Shown here piece by piece: positions 14,095-26,100 of a stretch of DNA of 64,000 nucleotides. Under the pieces are notes generated by a model. It ran no database searches and was not told the DNA's origin. It saw only the letters and a program-made list of their open reading frames with translations. Source of the DNA: Muricea muricata (Eukaryota > Cnidaria > Anthozoa > Malacalcyonacea > Plexauridae). The stretch's first letter is position 1. Every line of letters begins with the position of its first letter. A program made the position numbers and the translations under genes. The stretch lies in assembly GCA_963855995.1 (NCBI GenBank), contig OY979718.1, forward strand, positions 643,501 through 707,500, given 5' to 3'.

Positions 14095-14244
14095 TGTAAT
14101 TAATTAATATTTGTATATACTATATATATTATTTCTGTTGAAATACAAGAAAAACGTTTTAGCCATAAACAATAATTCTTAGTGGAACAGTGACTACTAT
14201 ATATAGTAGACAAGAAGTACATATATTACTGTGTAGAAACATTA

Positions 14245-14250
14245 AATAAA
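14245..14250 (+). terminator. likely prickle polyadenylation signal
   Basis: A canonical AATAAA lies about 150 bp after the prickle stop codon in AT-rich sequence. The position suits a short 3' UTR. The signal is short and common in AT-rich DNA, so support is moderate. Confidence 0.45.
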
Positions 14251-15618
14251 CATTAACTAACAACTGGAACTGCACGACAGGAATTTAAAAAATTCTTGTT
14301 GTGTTCCATTCAGTAACATAAAAGCCCATTAGGAAGTATTCATTTTTAATATATTTATATTGCATGTAACAGGATTAAACTAATAAGGTTTTAAGATAGA
14401 CAAAGGATATCGTAACATCCTAACAGGATTATTGTAAATTGTTTTGCCGTATTAACACCAGGAGTCCAGCTTTTGTCGTACCTATGATGATCATATTTAA
14501 TCAGTAAAATAAAATGAAAAACAAATGTGAAACAGTGTATTTTGTGACCTCCCAGATTTTCCCGCAGGCTGTTCGAGCATTATCAAGTGAATATTTAAGA
14601 TTTTCTTATTTCACAATAATCCCAAAATTAAGTTATACAACATTTTGTGATTATCCAGGTCATCGCACTTGTCTCAATGAATGAATATAAGCTTTTCATA
14701 AATGTTTGCTGATTGTGTGGAAATGCACTACTGTCATGTTAGATTGAAAATGATTGATGAATGATTTTCCAAACATAGTTGTTCAGAAGAGTGCGTGTCA
14801 TATCAGGTCATGTTAACATGTTGAACTGACAGAAATCAAAAACATGATGAGACTTGATTTGATCCTTGCCGATGGCGTGTGCTTGCAGATGATGAATTGG
14901 CAAAGTCACTAATATAAATTCCTCTTTGCATATTTTAGGTTTATTTACTATCACTAGCTACTACGTTAGATAACTTGCTCCTGGTGAAACTTTATTCAAA
15001 CAAATACCAATATTGGTACATTGAATACCTATATATACATTAGTTACAAAAAGAAAATATAAAAAAGACATTACAGTACATAAACTTACAAATACTTTAT
15101 TCAGGATAACTCATTCAATGTGTCAAAAGTTCTTAGTATATCGTAGCAATAATTTGAAGATAATTTCAGAATATTTCTATCTTTCATACTTAGTATATAG
15201 TGGGGCGAACTTTGTGTATCAAAATATTTAAATGATTAATTAATCTTATAAACCGAATCAATAAAATTCTGTCGCAAAAAAGTAAACACTGTGTTACCAC
15301 ATGACATTAGGCATGCTATCTGTTTTTGAGAACTTGTACGCGTGCATATTTTAGCAATTCTGCAAGTGCTAGTACTCAAATTGAATCAAAAATCAAACCC
15401 AGGTTTAAATAATCGTGACTGGTTGGTGGAAGCATACATTGGTAGAAATCTCAATTTTAATAATAACTTTCATATCCAATTTTATTCTGACGAGTACTTT
15501 TTCATGCAGTATAATGAGCTTTCGTTTCCTGCAACGATAAATCAACACCGATATGTGATTCACTCATAAAATAATTCCCTACCTATGGCTATGGGTACAA
15601 TGTTGAAATAATTCCATA

Positions 15619-15808
15619 ATAGGAAGTGCTAGTATATGTCCGAATATGATATGTAGTATATGTCAAAATATGAAACATAGATTATTAGCCATTTTCCCCA
15701 TGCAAAAGTACGAAGTGCTATAATAGTATATGTCCGAATATGAAAGTAGGATGGTTCAAAATATGTAATCAACATAAAATATTAGCTATTTTCCCCATGC
15801 AAAAATGT
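15619..15808. repeat. two diverged ~90-bp tandem units
   Basis: Each unit begins GAAGTGCTA, contains AGTATATGTCCGAATATGA, and ends with a stretch reading ATTAGC(C/T)ATTTTCCCCATG. The copies differ by substitutions and small indels. Confidence 0.65.
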
Positions 15809-15933
15809 AAAACCTGTTTTCCGGTTAGTCCAAAATGAAGCATCTGTTGCTGCCAAAGGCTACCTACCACAAAACGTTTCTATGAATTTCCCGGTAATTA
15901 TCATAATGGCTTTATGACAACTCCTGAAAAAAA

Positions 15934-16002
15934 TAATACTAAGTAGTATATGAATACTAAATACTAAGTAGTATATGAATACTAAATACCAAGTAGTATA
16001 TG
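15934..16002. repeat. 25-bp tandem repeat
   Basis: About 2.7 copies of a unit containing ACTAAGTAGTATATGAATAC occur in tandem, the last copy with one substitution. The AGTATATG core is shared with the nearby 90-bp units, suggesting local expansion of one sequence. Confidence 0.75.
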
Positions 16003-16853
16003 TCGCTGCTTCAAATCTACAGGCAGCAATATATTTAACTGACTTACAAGACCGAGTCGAGAATGCTAGATTTTGAAGCACAGTTCCATGAACGACAGAC
16101 TTTTGGAATGGTCGAAAGAGCGCTGGTTTCGGACAAGCAGAAACGAGTGTAAAATAGAAAGTGTGAACGAAAGTCGAGGAGTTTGACGCTACAAATTAAT
16201 CCTCCAGGTTGCCAATACAAACACATGAAAATATATCCTTTCTACATAATTCCGAACAAGAATTTTTTAATCACTTATCGCGATCGATCATAATGCAACT
16301 TAAAACCTCAAAATTGATTGACTTTTATTAAAGAAATTTCGTGTTCGTATAGTTCTCGTTCGGAAGTAGCCAGGTATTTTAACTTCCAATGTCTGCATTG
16401 TACACTGAAATATATAAAAACTGCTACAGGGCAAATAGTGTTTGACGCATTTCTTGAATAATTGGCAATAATTAAATCACTAAACGACTAAATGTATTTG
16501 TACAGTAATGCCAAGCGACACCACACGGTGACACCTGTCAAGGAATGCCATTAGCGTGCGAGCACGCGTGCGCCTTCAAGGGAATTAACAATATACATTT
16601 TACTTCATAGGAATTTCATTACTACAAATTTGTTTTGCTCACCACACTCAAATGTTTTTTCCATTCCTTTTGTTGAGAGAGCTAAGATCCTTTTGTCAGC
16701 TCAGGATAGCAAATAATAATGAATTTTTCCTAAAGGCAGGTTACATTGTTTAGTCCTGTTCGAGCATGGCTGACATTTCTTAATTATTTTCCACTTTATG
16801 GAAAATCTCGTGTTTGATTCCTTTAAAGACTCAAGAAATGGCGGTATTTTTGT

Positions 16854-16884
16854 CTGTTTTACGCGAGTGGAACGCGTAAAACAG
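16854..16884. repeat. 12-bp perfect stem, 7-base loop
   Basis: CTGTTTTACGCG and CGCGTAAAACAG are separated by agtggaa. No poly-T run or coding context suggests a function. Confidence 0.7.
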
Positions 16885-17367
16885 GAATTACGGTACGCGG
16901 AACACAACGAACAAATTTTTTCGATATTTAAAGGGACCCACCAGAAAAAGTAGCGAACGGGCCTGAAAGAGAAGTTAAAAGGCATAGACTGTCGCTTGAC
17001 AGCATTGCATTGGGAGAAATTAATGCGGAGAAACTAACAATGTCCATGAAGCGAAAGCACTCAACAAAAGACATTGACGAATACTGACATATGGGTATGG
17101 TCCACCATCTAATCCATGAACATGCTAATATTCTATTGCTCTATATGATTAAAGAATAACTAGTATATTTCTTCAGATATGACTGTTAGTTTTCAAATTG
17201 TCGCTGGTCATGGTTTTTGTTCCTAATGCTAAGGTTGAGAAATTTTACAAATAAACGAGCGAGAAACTAATCACGCTATCGCATTCTGACGTTATCAGGG
17301 TACGGTAAAGTGGAAAGTACCCTAAGGTTGGACCAAAAGAAGCAAGAGTTCCAAGTGTCGTTTTCGG

Positions 17368-17542
17368 TGATCACACGATACCGCAGCTATTACGGTTTCA
17401 TCTCATGCCGTTTAGAAACCGGTATTGTTTCGTGACGATAAAAGTTACGGTATCGTGCAATTTCGAACCGGCATCGTGTGAACAGAAAGAAAAAAAGTAA
17501 CTTTTTCATGTCGTTTTCGCTCCGGGCCGGTATCGTGTGAAC
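17368..17542. repeat. MITE-like unit with repeated GTATCGTGTGA motifs
   Basis: TGATCACACGATACCG at the left faces CCGGTATCGTGTGAACA at the right, with a further copy (CCGGCATCGTGTGAAC) inside. The arrangement suggests a small inverted-repeat element, but the outer boundaries and target duplication are unclear. Confidence 0.45.
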
Positions 17543-18679
17543 ATAGTCTAAATAAACATCTCATATTATTTACGTGACTTATATACCTGCGGTGCCAAGG
17601 CAGCGAATATAAAGCGGTAAGACTTTGTAACTTGTTCATAAAATGTTTTCGAGCAAACCAAATGTTTGTAATGCAAGTAGTTGCTTTATAGTTCATATTC
17701 GACCTGAAATCACTTGACATCTTGAACTTTCAAAAGAAGGATCCAAAGAAAATTCAAACTGTAGAGTGTGAACAGGAAATGTATACAGGCAAGATAAATC
17801 TCATTACTTCATAAGTAAGTATATGCTATAATTCAATGATCTGGTTTCCAGCAAGTTCAGTCAATGTGGTTTGAAGCGATCGGCACCGAGTGGTCATGGA
17901 GTCAGCAATAGAATGATCAGAAGTGTTTATTCAATGTTGATCCCACTCGGTGATAAATATGGCTTACGACAATACTATCCTAGCCTAATATGAATCACTT
18001 GAGAGATTTGCAGCTCAGACATGGAAAACAGATCATCTTGACGGAGAGTAAATCATACCTAGTTTCACCCAATTAAAACTACTGGCAACTCTACAAGCAA
18101 ATACTAATATAGTGACCTAATAAGGTACGTTTTGACGTTCAATATCTCAAAATGAGTAAATAGAATTAACAACATAAATACTTCGCTGCTTTTTGTAGAC
18201 AACGTGTGTTTTTTCATATAATCAGATTGTGTAGATACCTGAGTTATAACACATGGTACACTACAACCAAATTCTACTTTTTTAGGCATTTGCGTGGCCG
18301 TGGGAGGTATTAATCACGTAAATCATATTCTGTGTATCTACTGTCTGTTGTATTAATGCAGTACAAACACTAGCTTACCTTGTGATGATGTTTTTTTTAC
18401 AAAACCATCAGCTAAACTTTATATTTTTGGTAAGGAGGTCAGGAAGGGATTTTATCACGATCTCAGTTTTCTTTCAGTTTTCTTGCGGTAGATTTATCAA
18501 CGACTTCTTATGAGTAAAAAATCGTTAGCTGTTTTCTCTGGTGAAACTCTTCAGTATAAATAAATAGCTTCAGGGAAAGATTTTTAAAAAAATGAAATAA
18601 AACCTCATGTAGCGGAGATATAGTCAGTTGCCATAGAAATAGTCTTGAAATGCGGGATGCAAACCACTTCGACGATGGC

Positions 18680-20146
18680 GAATCCATGGATTTGGCGTGA
18701 TAACCAGGGGGGGTAATATGTTTTTCTTGCAGTAAATTAGATTTCTTAATAAAAATACACTAAACTGCCAAAATATAGATGTAATTTGTCGCCAGAATAT
18801 TTATTTTTTTTAAAGCATTACAGAAAACTTAAATTTGTGCTGAGTATGCTAAATTCAATAAACTGCACTTGCGGGAATACAATGTATAAACAGATATTTT
18901 GGGCCGTGCGGCGGTATTTTATTGACTCATATCCTCAACAATTGGCTCTACATGAGAATCTGCACCAGTAAAAACGTCGTCTCATACCGTATTATTAATG
19001 AGGTTATTTAATAACCAAAGTTAACAGCTAGGTAACCAGACCTCGATACGTCAACAGGGTCACGTGACCGAGAGAGGCAAGTAATATGAGAGGGGCTTAA
19101 GACCTGGCATCAGTATCGGAACGTGGCGAACAAGCGTGTTAGAAAGCTTGCTTTTTTCTTTTTTCTAAAATTGTAGTTTGATTATCTTTTTTCTCCTGTT
19201 CGCGCGTGTTCTATTTAAATTTCCACCAATTATTTTAATTGGTGTGAAAGTGTTAGTCCTTTGAAGGGGTGGTCAGCCTAAGATACAACTGGCATGGACC
19301 TTAACCTGAGTCCAAGTAACAGCAATCGCCCCAGGCCACCCCTCGGTCACCTGGGCTAACAGGTGAGTAAGTAAGTAACACAAACGGGTAAGTATGGTGA
19401 ACGAAGGTGTTAATTAATATTAAAAGTTATTCCTACTGGAACAGTATAGGCCGAGTTTGGTTTGATATTCTCTGCAATAAGTATAATTTCTTGTAGTTGT
19501 TGAATCTACCCAATGGACGAGACACTTTTTCACCCACGCGGAAGACACGCGCTTTATGACCCGCGTGGAAAAGAGACACGCGGCAATTTTCAGCGTATCT
19601 GTGTTGCACTCTAAAATGAAATAATTTAAATCTTGGAGCTTACGAAGTAACATAATAGAAGTCCCACAATATAAATAATCGCAGCCGAACAGAAATCCCG
19701 CTGAAAATTTCTAGAACGCAGAACCCTTCATTTTCGTTCAGCCTGTCTCTTCACCACGGCGTGCTGTTCCCGTACGAATGGCCTCTGCATTTCTTAATAT
19801 ATATGGTTATAGTTACGGTATTAAACGTCGCTTCTCTGTCACAGATTCTCATGTAGAGCCAAATGTTGAAGATATGGCTCAATAAAATACTGCCACACGA
19901 CGCGAAATATCTGTTTCTACTTTGCATTCTAGCAAGTGCATTTTTTTTAATGTGGCATACTCAGCCCCAGACATTTAAACTTTGTGTTATCTGCAATGTC
20001 TCAAAACACAAAAATGCAAAAAAAAAACACTCTGGCGACAAATTGCATTATTTTTTCACCTTTTAATATATTTTTATTAAGGAATCACTGTAAGAAAAAC
20101 CAATTAGCGCCCCCACCCCGTTGTTTTCACGCCAAATCCATGGATT
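18680..20146. mobile_element. ~1.47-kb foldback element with ~300-bp arms
   Basis: The left arm (18680 to about 18990) starts ATCCATGGATTTGGCGTGA. The right arm (about 19814-20146) is its diverged reverse complement, sharing for example TTTGTCGCCAGA, AACAGATATTT and TTGGCTCTACATGAGAATCTG. The arms differ by many substitutions and indels, so the element is old. The ~800-bp centre has no recognisable coding sequence. I could not define a clean target duplication. Confidence 0.75.
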
Positions 20147-21161
20147 ACCTTGGATAGGATTACCTTTGCAATTAAATGTTTCACAGTTCGATCGCCTTTC
20201 CCACTACTCTCTCACAATTTATTTGCATTGGGCTGTCCACGTAGGGAAGAGGGGGGGGGGAGATCTGACTTGTACCCAGTCGTCTTTATGAGACAGCTAT
20301 GAGGACTAAAAGAAAGACAAATAGCTTTTTGACAAGATTGTTTGGGCTATATATAATTATTGACCCTCGTGATTGGTTTTTTAAACGAAACAGGTTTGTA
20401 AAAACTGAACAACTGCTTTAACGAAAAACATTAAAAGAAAGGCCTATTTTTACCCTTGTATCAAAAAATGTCATTAATATGATGAGCATGGTAAGTCAGT
20501 TGTTGAAAAATAAAGCGAGAAAAGGTAAATACAAAAAATAACTTCATAGTGTGAGCCAAGATGGCGGCCACAGACAGATAGTGACGTCATCATATGGAAA
20601 CACAGGATTAACAGCAGGATAGAGCAATCTGAGTGAAACGACGTACCTTAAAGGAAATGGTGAATGAGTTAGACAATTTTGAACACATTACGTCTAGTCC
20701 GGCTATTAAAGTGTAATTGTCTATGGTGTTCACATATCAAGATAACCTGTGAAAACTGAGCTAAATGAGAGACTAGCTTTGCCAAAAATGCCCAGTCACG
20801 CGGGGCAGGCACAAATTTTAATTTATGCATTCAATTTAATATCCAATTAAAATTTACTTAGGAGACTTTGTAGCCGGATCATATATGTAGGTTATCTACA
20901 CTGGGTTACTTGGTTTAAACTTTTTTATCTGCCATGCACGTTTTATCCATTTTGCACGCAAAGCAGTTATATTTATAAAAGTTACAAAAAAGATGCATAT
21001 TTGCAAATTGGATCACACTTCATTTAAGATGCTCTTAATTCTTAAAATTTTGAAAATCCCATATGGCACGCGGCCTCGTTAATATGATTTTGAAAGGCGT
21101 CAAAAATTTGGGAGACAAGTACAGGAAGTTGACCTGGTTAACAGCCAACTATGTTAGTACG

Positions 21162-21474
21162 CATAGTACAAAACATGGACTGGACCCTGGACTGGACCCA
21201 AAATTGGACTCAAAATTGGACTCAAAAAATGCATATTTCCCCTGATAAAAACAACCACGAGAATATTAATTAGCCCGTTTCATTTTACAGGCAAAAAATC
21301 TCACCTTTCCTTGACCTATCTGTTTTATACTACATATAATACCGTCTAAAGTTTTATATTATGTTTTATATTAACCATGTCTAAGAAAACGGGTTGTTTT
21401 TATCAGGAAAAATGTATATTTTTTGAGTCCAATTTTGGGTCCAGTCCAGGGTCCAGTCCATGTTTTGTACTATG
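21162..21474. mobile_element. 313-bp foldback element
   Basis: The termini CATAGTACAAAACATGGAC and GTCCATGTTTTGTACTATG are exact reverse complements and extend inward through GGACTGGACCC/GGGTCCAGTCC motifs and the conserved GATAAAAACAACC. Within the left arm, GGACTGGACC and AAAATTGGACTC are short direct repeats. Confidence 0.8.
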
Positions 21475-22183
21475 CCCATTTTTCCGACCTCTCCAGGATG
21501 TGCGTATGTAAAGTTAAGTACAGGAAATACACCGTGGCGATATGGCGGCAATGGTGCTCGCAGTTATTTGATCAACGAACTTCTGAAAAAACCTGACCGA
21601 AAATCTGAGAACAGAGCAAAACATTTCTTCACAAACTAAACTTACATGACATAAAGTAATCAGGAAGAATCCAGAAAAATATAAAAAGCATTATAAATAG
21701 TTCAATGATCTTTTTTCAAATGAGAATATCATTTTTAATTATTGATATATTTTGTTTGATACTGTCAATCAAATGCTTATCGTTTCTGCATGTAAATAAA
21801 AAAGTGGACATCAAAACAATAGTACGACATTTATTAAACCCATGGGCCGTGCAAAAATTATTGTTAAAAATTTTACTATCCTGATTCATATATTAGGGAC
21901 GGAAAAATCAGTTGTGAAAAACCGTCGGAATGTGAATTCACTGTATGGACTTTCAGTCTTCTCCTTCATACGCCATTTTGTTTCTTCCTTACCTAGTTAC
22001 AGTCTTATTTTTTTGCCGATTTACCCAGTTTCCCGTCCGTTTAGACGAAATTCAAGGACGTTTCAAGGACTTTCAAGGCTATATATATCAGGAAGTTCAG
22101 GGACTAAAAGAGTTGTTAAATAATGCTCTAACTGAACCCGAAATGAATTTGAAACAGATTTAGAAGTGATGAACCACCTCAAT

Positions 22184-22917
22184 CAGTGTTGCCAAGTCAA
22201 TATTCTAAAAAATGCCAATGTAGCTCTCAAAAAATCCCAAGATTCCCTATTTTTCCCTGAAAAATCCCAAGATTCACACTTTCATTAGTTAACTAGTTCT
22301 AGGTCCCCATAATCGGGTGGAGGGATCATTATGCTTTACATTTAGCAAGTCAGCAATTTTAATAGAGAATCGAATTGACCAGAGCAAAATCACCAAAATG
22401 CATGAAATAATCGACATTACAGTCGACGGTAGATTCACCAGATTCTAATATAGATCATAACATAAAGGAAACTGAGGGACTATAAGTTTATTGTATATTT
22501 CAGCCAAGCACGAAACCTTTAACTGGTCCAAACATTTCAGTCTCAGTCAAAGGCAATTTATTCATATTATATGAGAGCAAACGCAACAGTTCATTAACGT
22601 ATTTACAATCCGCAAAAGTCCGCAAAAGCTTAAGGACCGGCAATGTTCTGTTAATAATTGAGCCCACTGTATCAGTAAATAGGAAAACATTTACATGTGA
22701 AACACAGGAACGACCTCCGCACATGTCGCCTGAGTATCAACGCATTATACATAAGTAAAATATATTACTGGGTATGATTTGCATATTTTCTCTCAATTCT
22801 AAAAAACCCCAAGAAAAATCCCAAGGTCTTGTTCTTAAAATAAAAATCCTAAAAAAATCCCAATGGCCCAAAAACATCCCAAGATCTTGGGATAAAATCC
22901 CAAGGTTGGCAACACTG
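22184..22917. mobile_element. non-autonomous hAT-like element, TIR CAGTGTTGCCAA
   Basis: The left end CAGTGTTGCCAA is mirrored by TTGGCAACACTG at the right. The flanks ACCTCAAT (22176-22183) and ACCGCAAT (22918-22925) match at 7 of 8 positions, as expected for an aged hAT 8-bp target duplication. Both subterminal zones carry several AAAATCCCAAGA(T/A) repeats. No transposase is present. Confidence 0.75.
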
Positions 22918-23174
22918 ACCGCAATTTAACTTTCAAATGTCAAAAAAATGTCCAGGAGCCAAAGTTAGACAAACTCAGAGTCTTTCAAGCACTTCTTTAT
23001 AAATTCAAAGACTTTCAAGGCCTTGAATTGTTGTTTTCAAATTCAAGGACATTTAAGTTCATTAAAGTTTTGTACGAACCCTGTACTACAAGTCTAACAC
23101 CAGATCGGTGTCTGGCTTACCCTTACATAATTTATACAGAAAATTGTGCATCTTGGGTATGCTGTGTTTTAAAG

Positions 23175-26100
23175 ATGGCGTACAGTTTTGAAATTTCAAG
23201 AAAAGTCATTTACATAAAAATTATTTTATTTTGCCTTATTTTAATTGGGGAGTCAGCTCAACTGCCTCTTGTCGTGCATACCTGGGGACCACCGTTCTTT
23301 AATGCATCCAAAAAAGGTACTTGAAAAGCAAGTATTCTTTTGAAGTCAGGAAATGTACATGATATAAATTTCGATAAACAGTACTTAAAATTTGCACTCG
23401 TTATTCCTGACCTCAACAGCTATATTGCGGTATAGAGAGTGATCATTTGTGTTATTAATAGTACATAATACTAGATACTCAACGTGATTTTTGTATACGG
23501 ACTATATTATATATATTCATATTAATATTAAATATTGTCAAACACATTACACATGTTCAACGCGAAAATACAAAATTTTTAATATTTCAAAACAGCAATA
23601 CAAAAATTATTTGTGATGAGTTTATAATAATAGTTTAAAAACAGAATATTTGCAGATAGGCATAGTGTAAAATATTATTTTAATTACTTGTCACTTGCTA
23701 GCTAGTTAAAAATGGACATTTCGTGCAAGGTTGCTATGACCTTCCTCAGCAACTTAGTAATAATTTCATCATGAACTTCGTCAGCAATTGAATAATAATT
23801 AGTCAATTACAGACAAAGGCTGAAACTTCCATTTTTAACTATATGGGCAGTCAATAACTTTTTGAAATTATAAACAATAATAGGCTAGCCTGAAGTGAGC
23901 CAAATGTATATTTAAGTTACAGAACATGAAATAAACATACAACTGAAATTGTTTTATAAATTGGTGAGTAATAACACAGGTCACCCGGAATGCGTACAGT
24001 TCTAATATAGCGTTCAGTGGGACAGCATCTGTTACATAATGTATATATTAACACAAAGGTTGGCAAGTAAATACAAATTTGAGCACTCGTACAAAATTTA
24101 AACCACAAAAAAATCTGCAAAAAGACTTCGATATTCATTTAAAAACATACACATATTGAGAAGACATACCTGAAAAGCATGTACGTTGTATTTTTGTGTC
24201 ATTTCAACATTATTTACCTGACGAAATTCGCGAAAAGTCATCAAATTTTTAGTTGATTTTCGCTAAAACTATGCGCGATGCCGGCTGCCTGCCTTACGTC
24301 ACAGGAAAAAGCCCCCTGATTGGCCAGCTGAAAACTCAATTTTTTTACCGCGAAAGCAAAACCGGGGAGCACGTAATATACAATGAATTTACAATGCTTC
24401 TTCGTTTGCACCTCTTCACATCTTTTGCACTTCAGTTTAAAATTTTTCGCAGTTGTTAGCATTTGTTACTGAGTTGCTGTTTTTAAAAAAGCTTTCACTT
24501 CAAATTTCCCTCCGCAGCGTTGGCGTAGCTCTTTGAAAATTTTAACATTTCTCCCCCCGGTTTTGCTTTCGCGGTAAAAAAATTGAGTTTTCAGCTGGCC
24601 AATCAGGGGGCTTTTTCCTGTGACGTAAGGCAGGCAGCCGGCATCGCGCATAGTTTTAGCGAAAATCAACTAAAAATTTGATGACTTTTCGTGAATTTCG
24701 TCAGGTAAATAATGTTGAAATGACACAAAAATACAACGTACATGCTTTTCAGGTATGTCTTCTCAATATGTGTATGTTTTTAAATGAATATCGAAGCCTT
24801 TTTGCAGATTTTTTTGTGGTTTAAATTTTGTACGAGTGTTCAAATTTGTATTTACTTGCCAACCTTTGTGTTAATATATACATTATGTAACAGATGCTGT
24901 CCCACTGAACGCTATATTAGAACTGTACGCATTCCGGGTGACCTGTGGTAATAACAGTAATTTTTAGCAATATATAGAATATTTAATAAATTTCAAATTG
25001 TTTTTAATCAATGTGTATACTTGTGCAGATCAGCAGCTACATTTATCCTGCCAAAGTGTACAACATTGAAAAGGTTATGAATTATGGACCTGAAATAAAA
25101 ACCTCATTTGATCCAGGCACACATGACGCTTACTCTAGGAGAAATAGTGACACATCTATTGCACTAAGCTATCATAGTATATTCACTAATGGGACAATTA
25201 TTGTGTTAACACTATATTGTGTTAGGTGTGTGGATCATTTCTAAAATGAACCAAATGCAATGATCACAACAAGCCTTAGCAATTAAAACCTGATCAAACT
25301 ATCAAATACCTTCCACTGAATAATATCTGTAACCAAATCTGTACAAATCTAAGCTGATTGGATTGGACTTTCCAGAGTTTAGAACTTCAACAAAATGATT
25401 TTTTTACATTTGTTGCAGCATGGAGTGTAATCAGTGATGGTGAATCATCTTCTCTGGATGCTGTTGAACAAGGTTGTTGTGTTTGTGAAGTTGAACAGTG
25501 TGATGGAACAGTAGGATATGGAGGAAGGTAGGTTGAGTAGTGAGTACAAAGAAGTTATTAGAAACTCAGTGTATTGTTAATAGGAAATGGCCAGCATCTA
25601 GCTTACAAATAAATACTTTTACGCACAGGCTGAAAAGTGGTACAAAGCAAAGAAAATTCTTTCATAAAAGTAAAACATTACTAAAATGTGTTTTAGTGCA
25701 GGCCTTGAATGACAACTTGAGAACCAAATCTTAACTACTCAATTCAATGCATTATTTAGTATGTATTTATAATGAGTGTATAATACTTATCTAATTTTAG
25801 TCCAGATGAAAGTGGCAACACAACTTTGGATGCCATGATTATGGATGGGTAAGTTACAATTGTGACAATAATAATATATTACAATACCAGATTTTGTTTT
25901 GCACAGTTAGTTTTTGTATGGATCTTTTTGACACACTTAGTTTTCAGACTAGTAGAATTCCAAGAAAAATGCAACACAGTAACAGCGACAAAACTTTGTG
26001 AGGCATTTGCTAAAACAAACTTGTCTTATGGGTTATTCCTGTTGAAATTGACTTTAATATTACACTGTTAGGAAGAATTAGACAAAGCATTAAACATGGC

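Larger units (their letters stand above)
14251..23174. other. intergenic region between prickle and AGA, repeat-rich
   Basis: I see no supportable host gene on either strand. It contains two ~90-bp tandem units (15619-15808), a 25-bp tandem repeat (15934-16002), a hairpin (16854-16884), and several foldback or MITE-like elements listed separately. The remaining sequence is AT-rich and unremarkable. Confidence 0.6.

Noticed and set aside
19250..19375. GC-richer stretch with a donor-like end (AACAG|GTGAGTAAG), possible 5' exon
   Set aside because: It lies inside the centre of an old foldback element and no coding frame or partner acceptor supports it.
24241..24669. Duplicate open frames ([15 protein letters not shown]...) on both strands
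   Set aside because: They are the same sequence in the two arms of the foldback element; no family match and no splice context.
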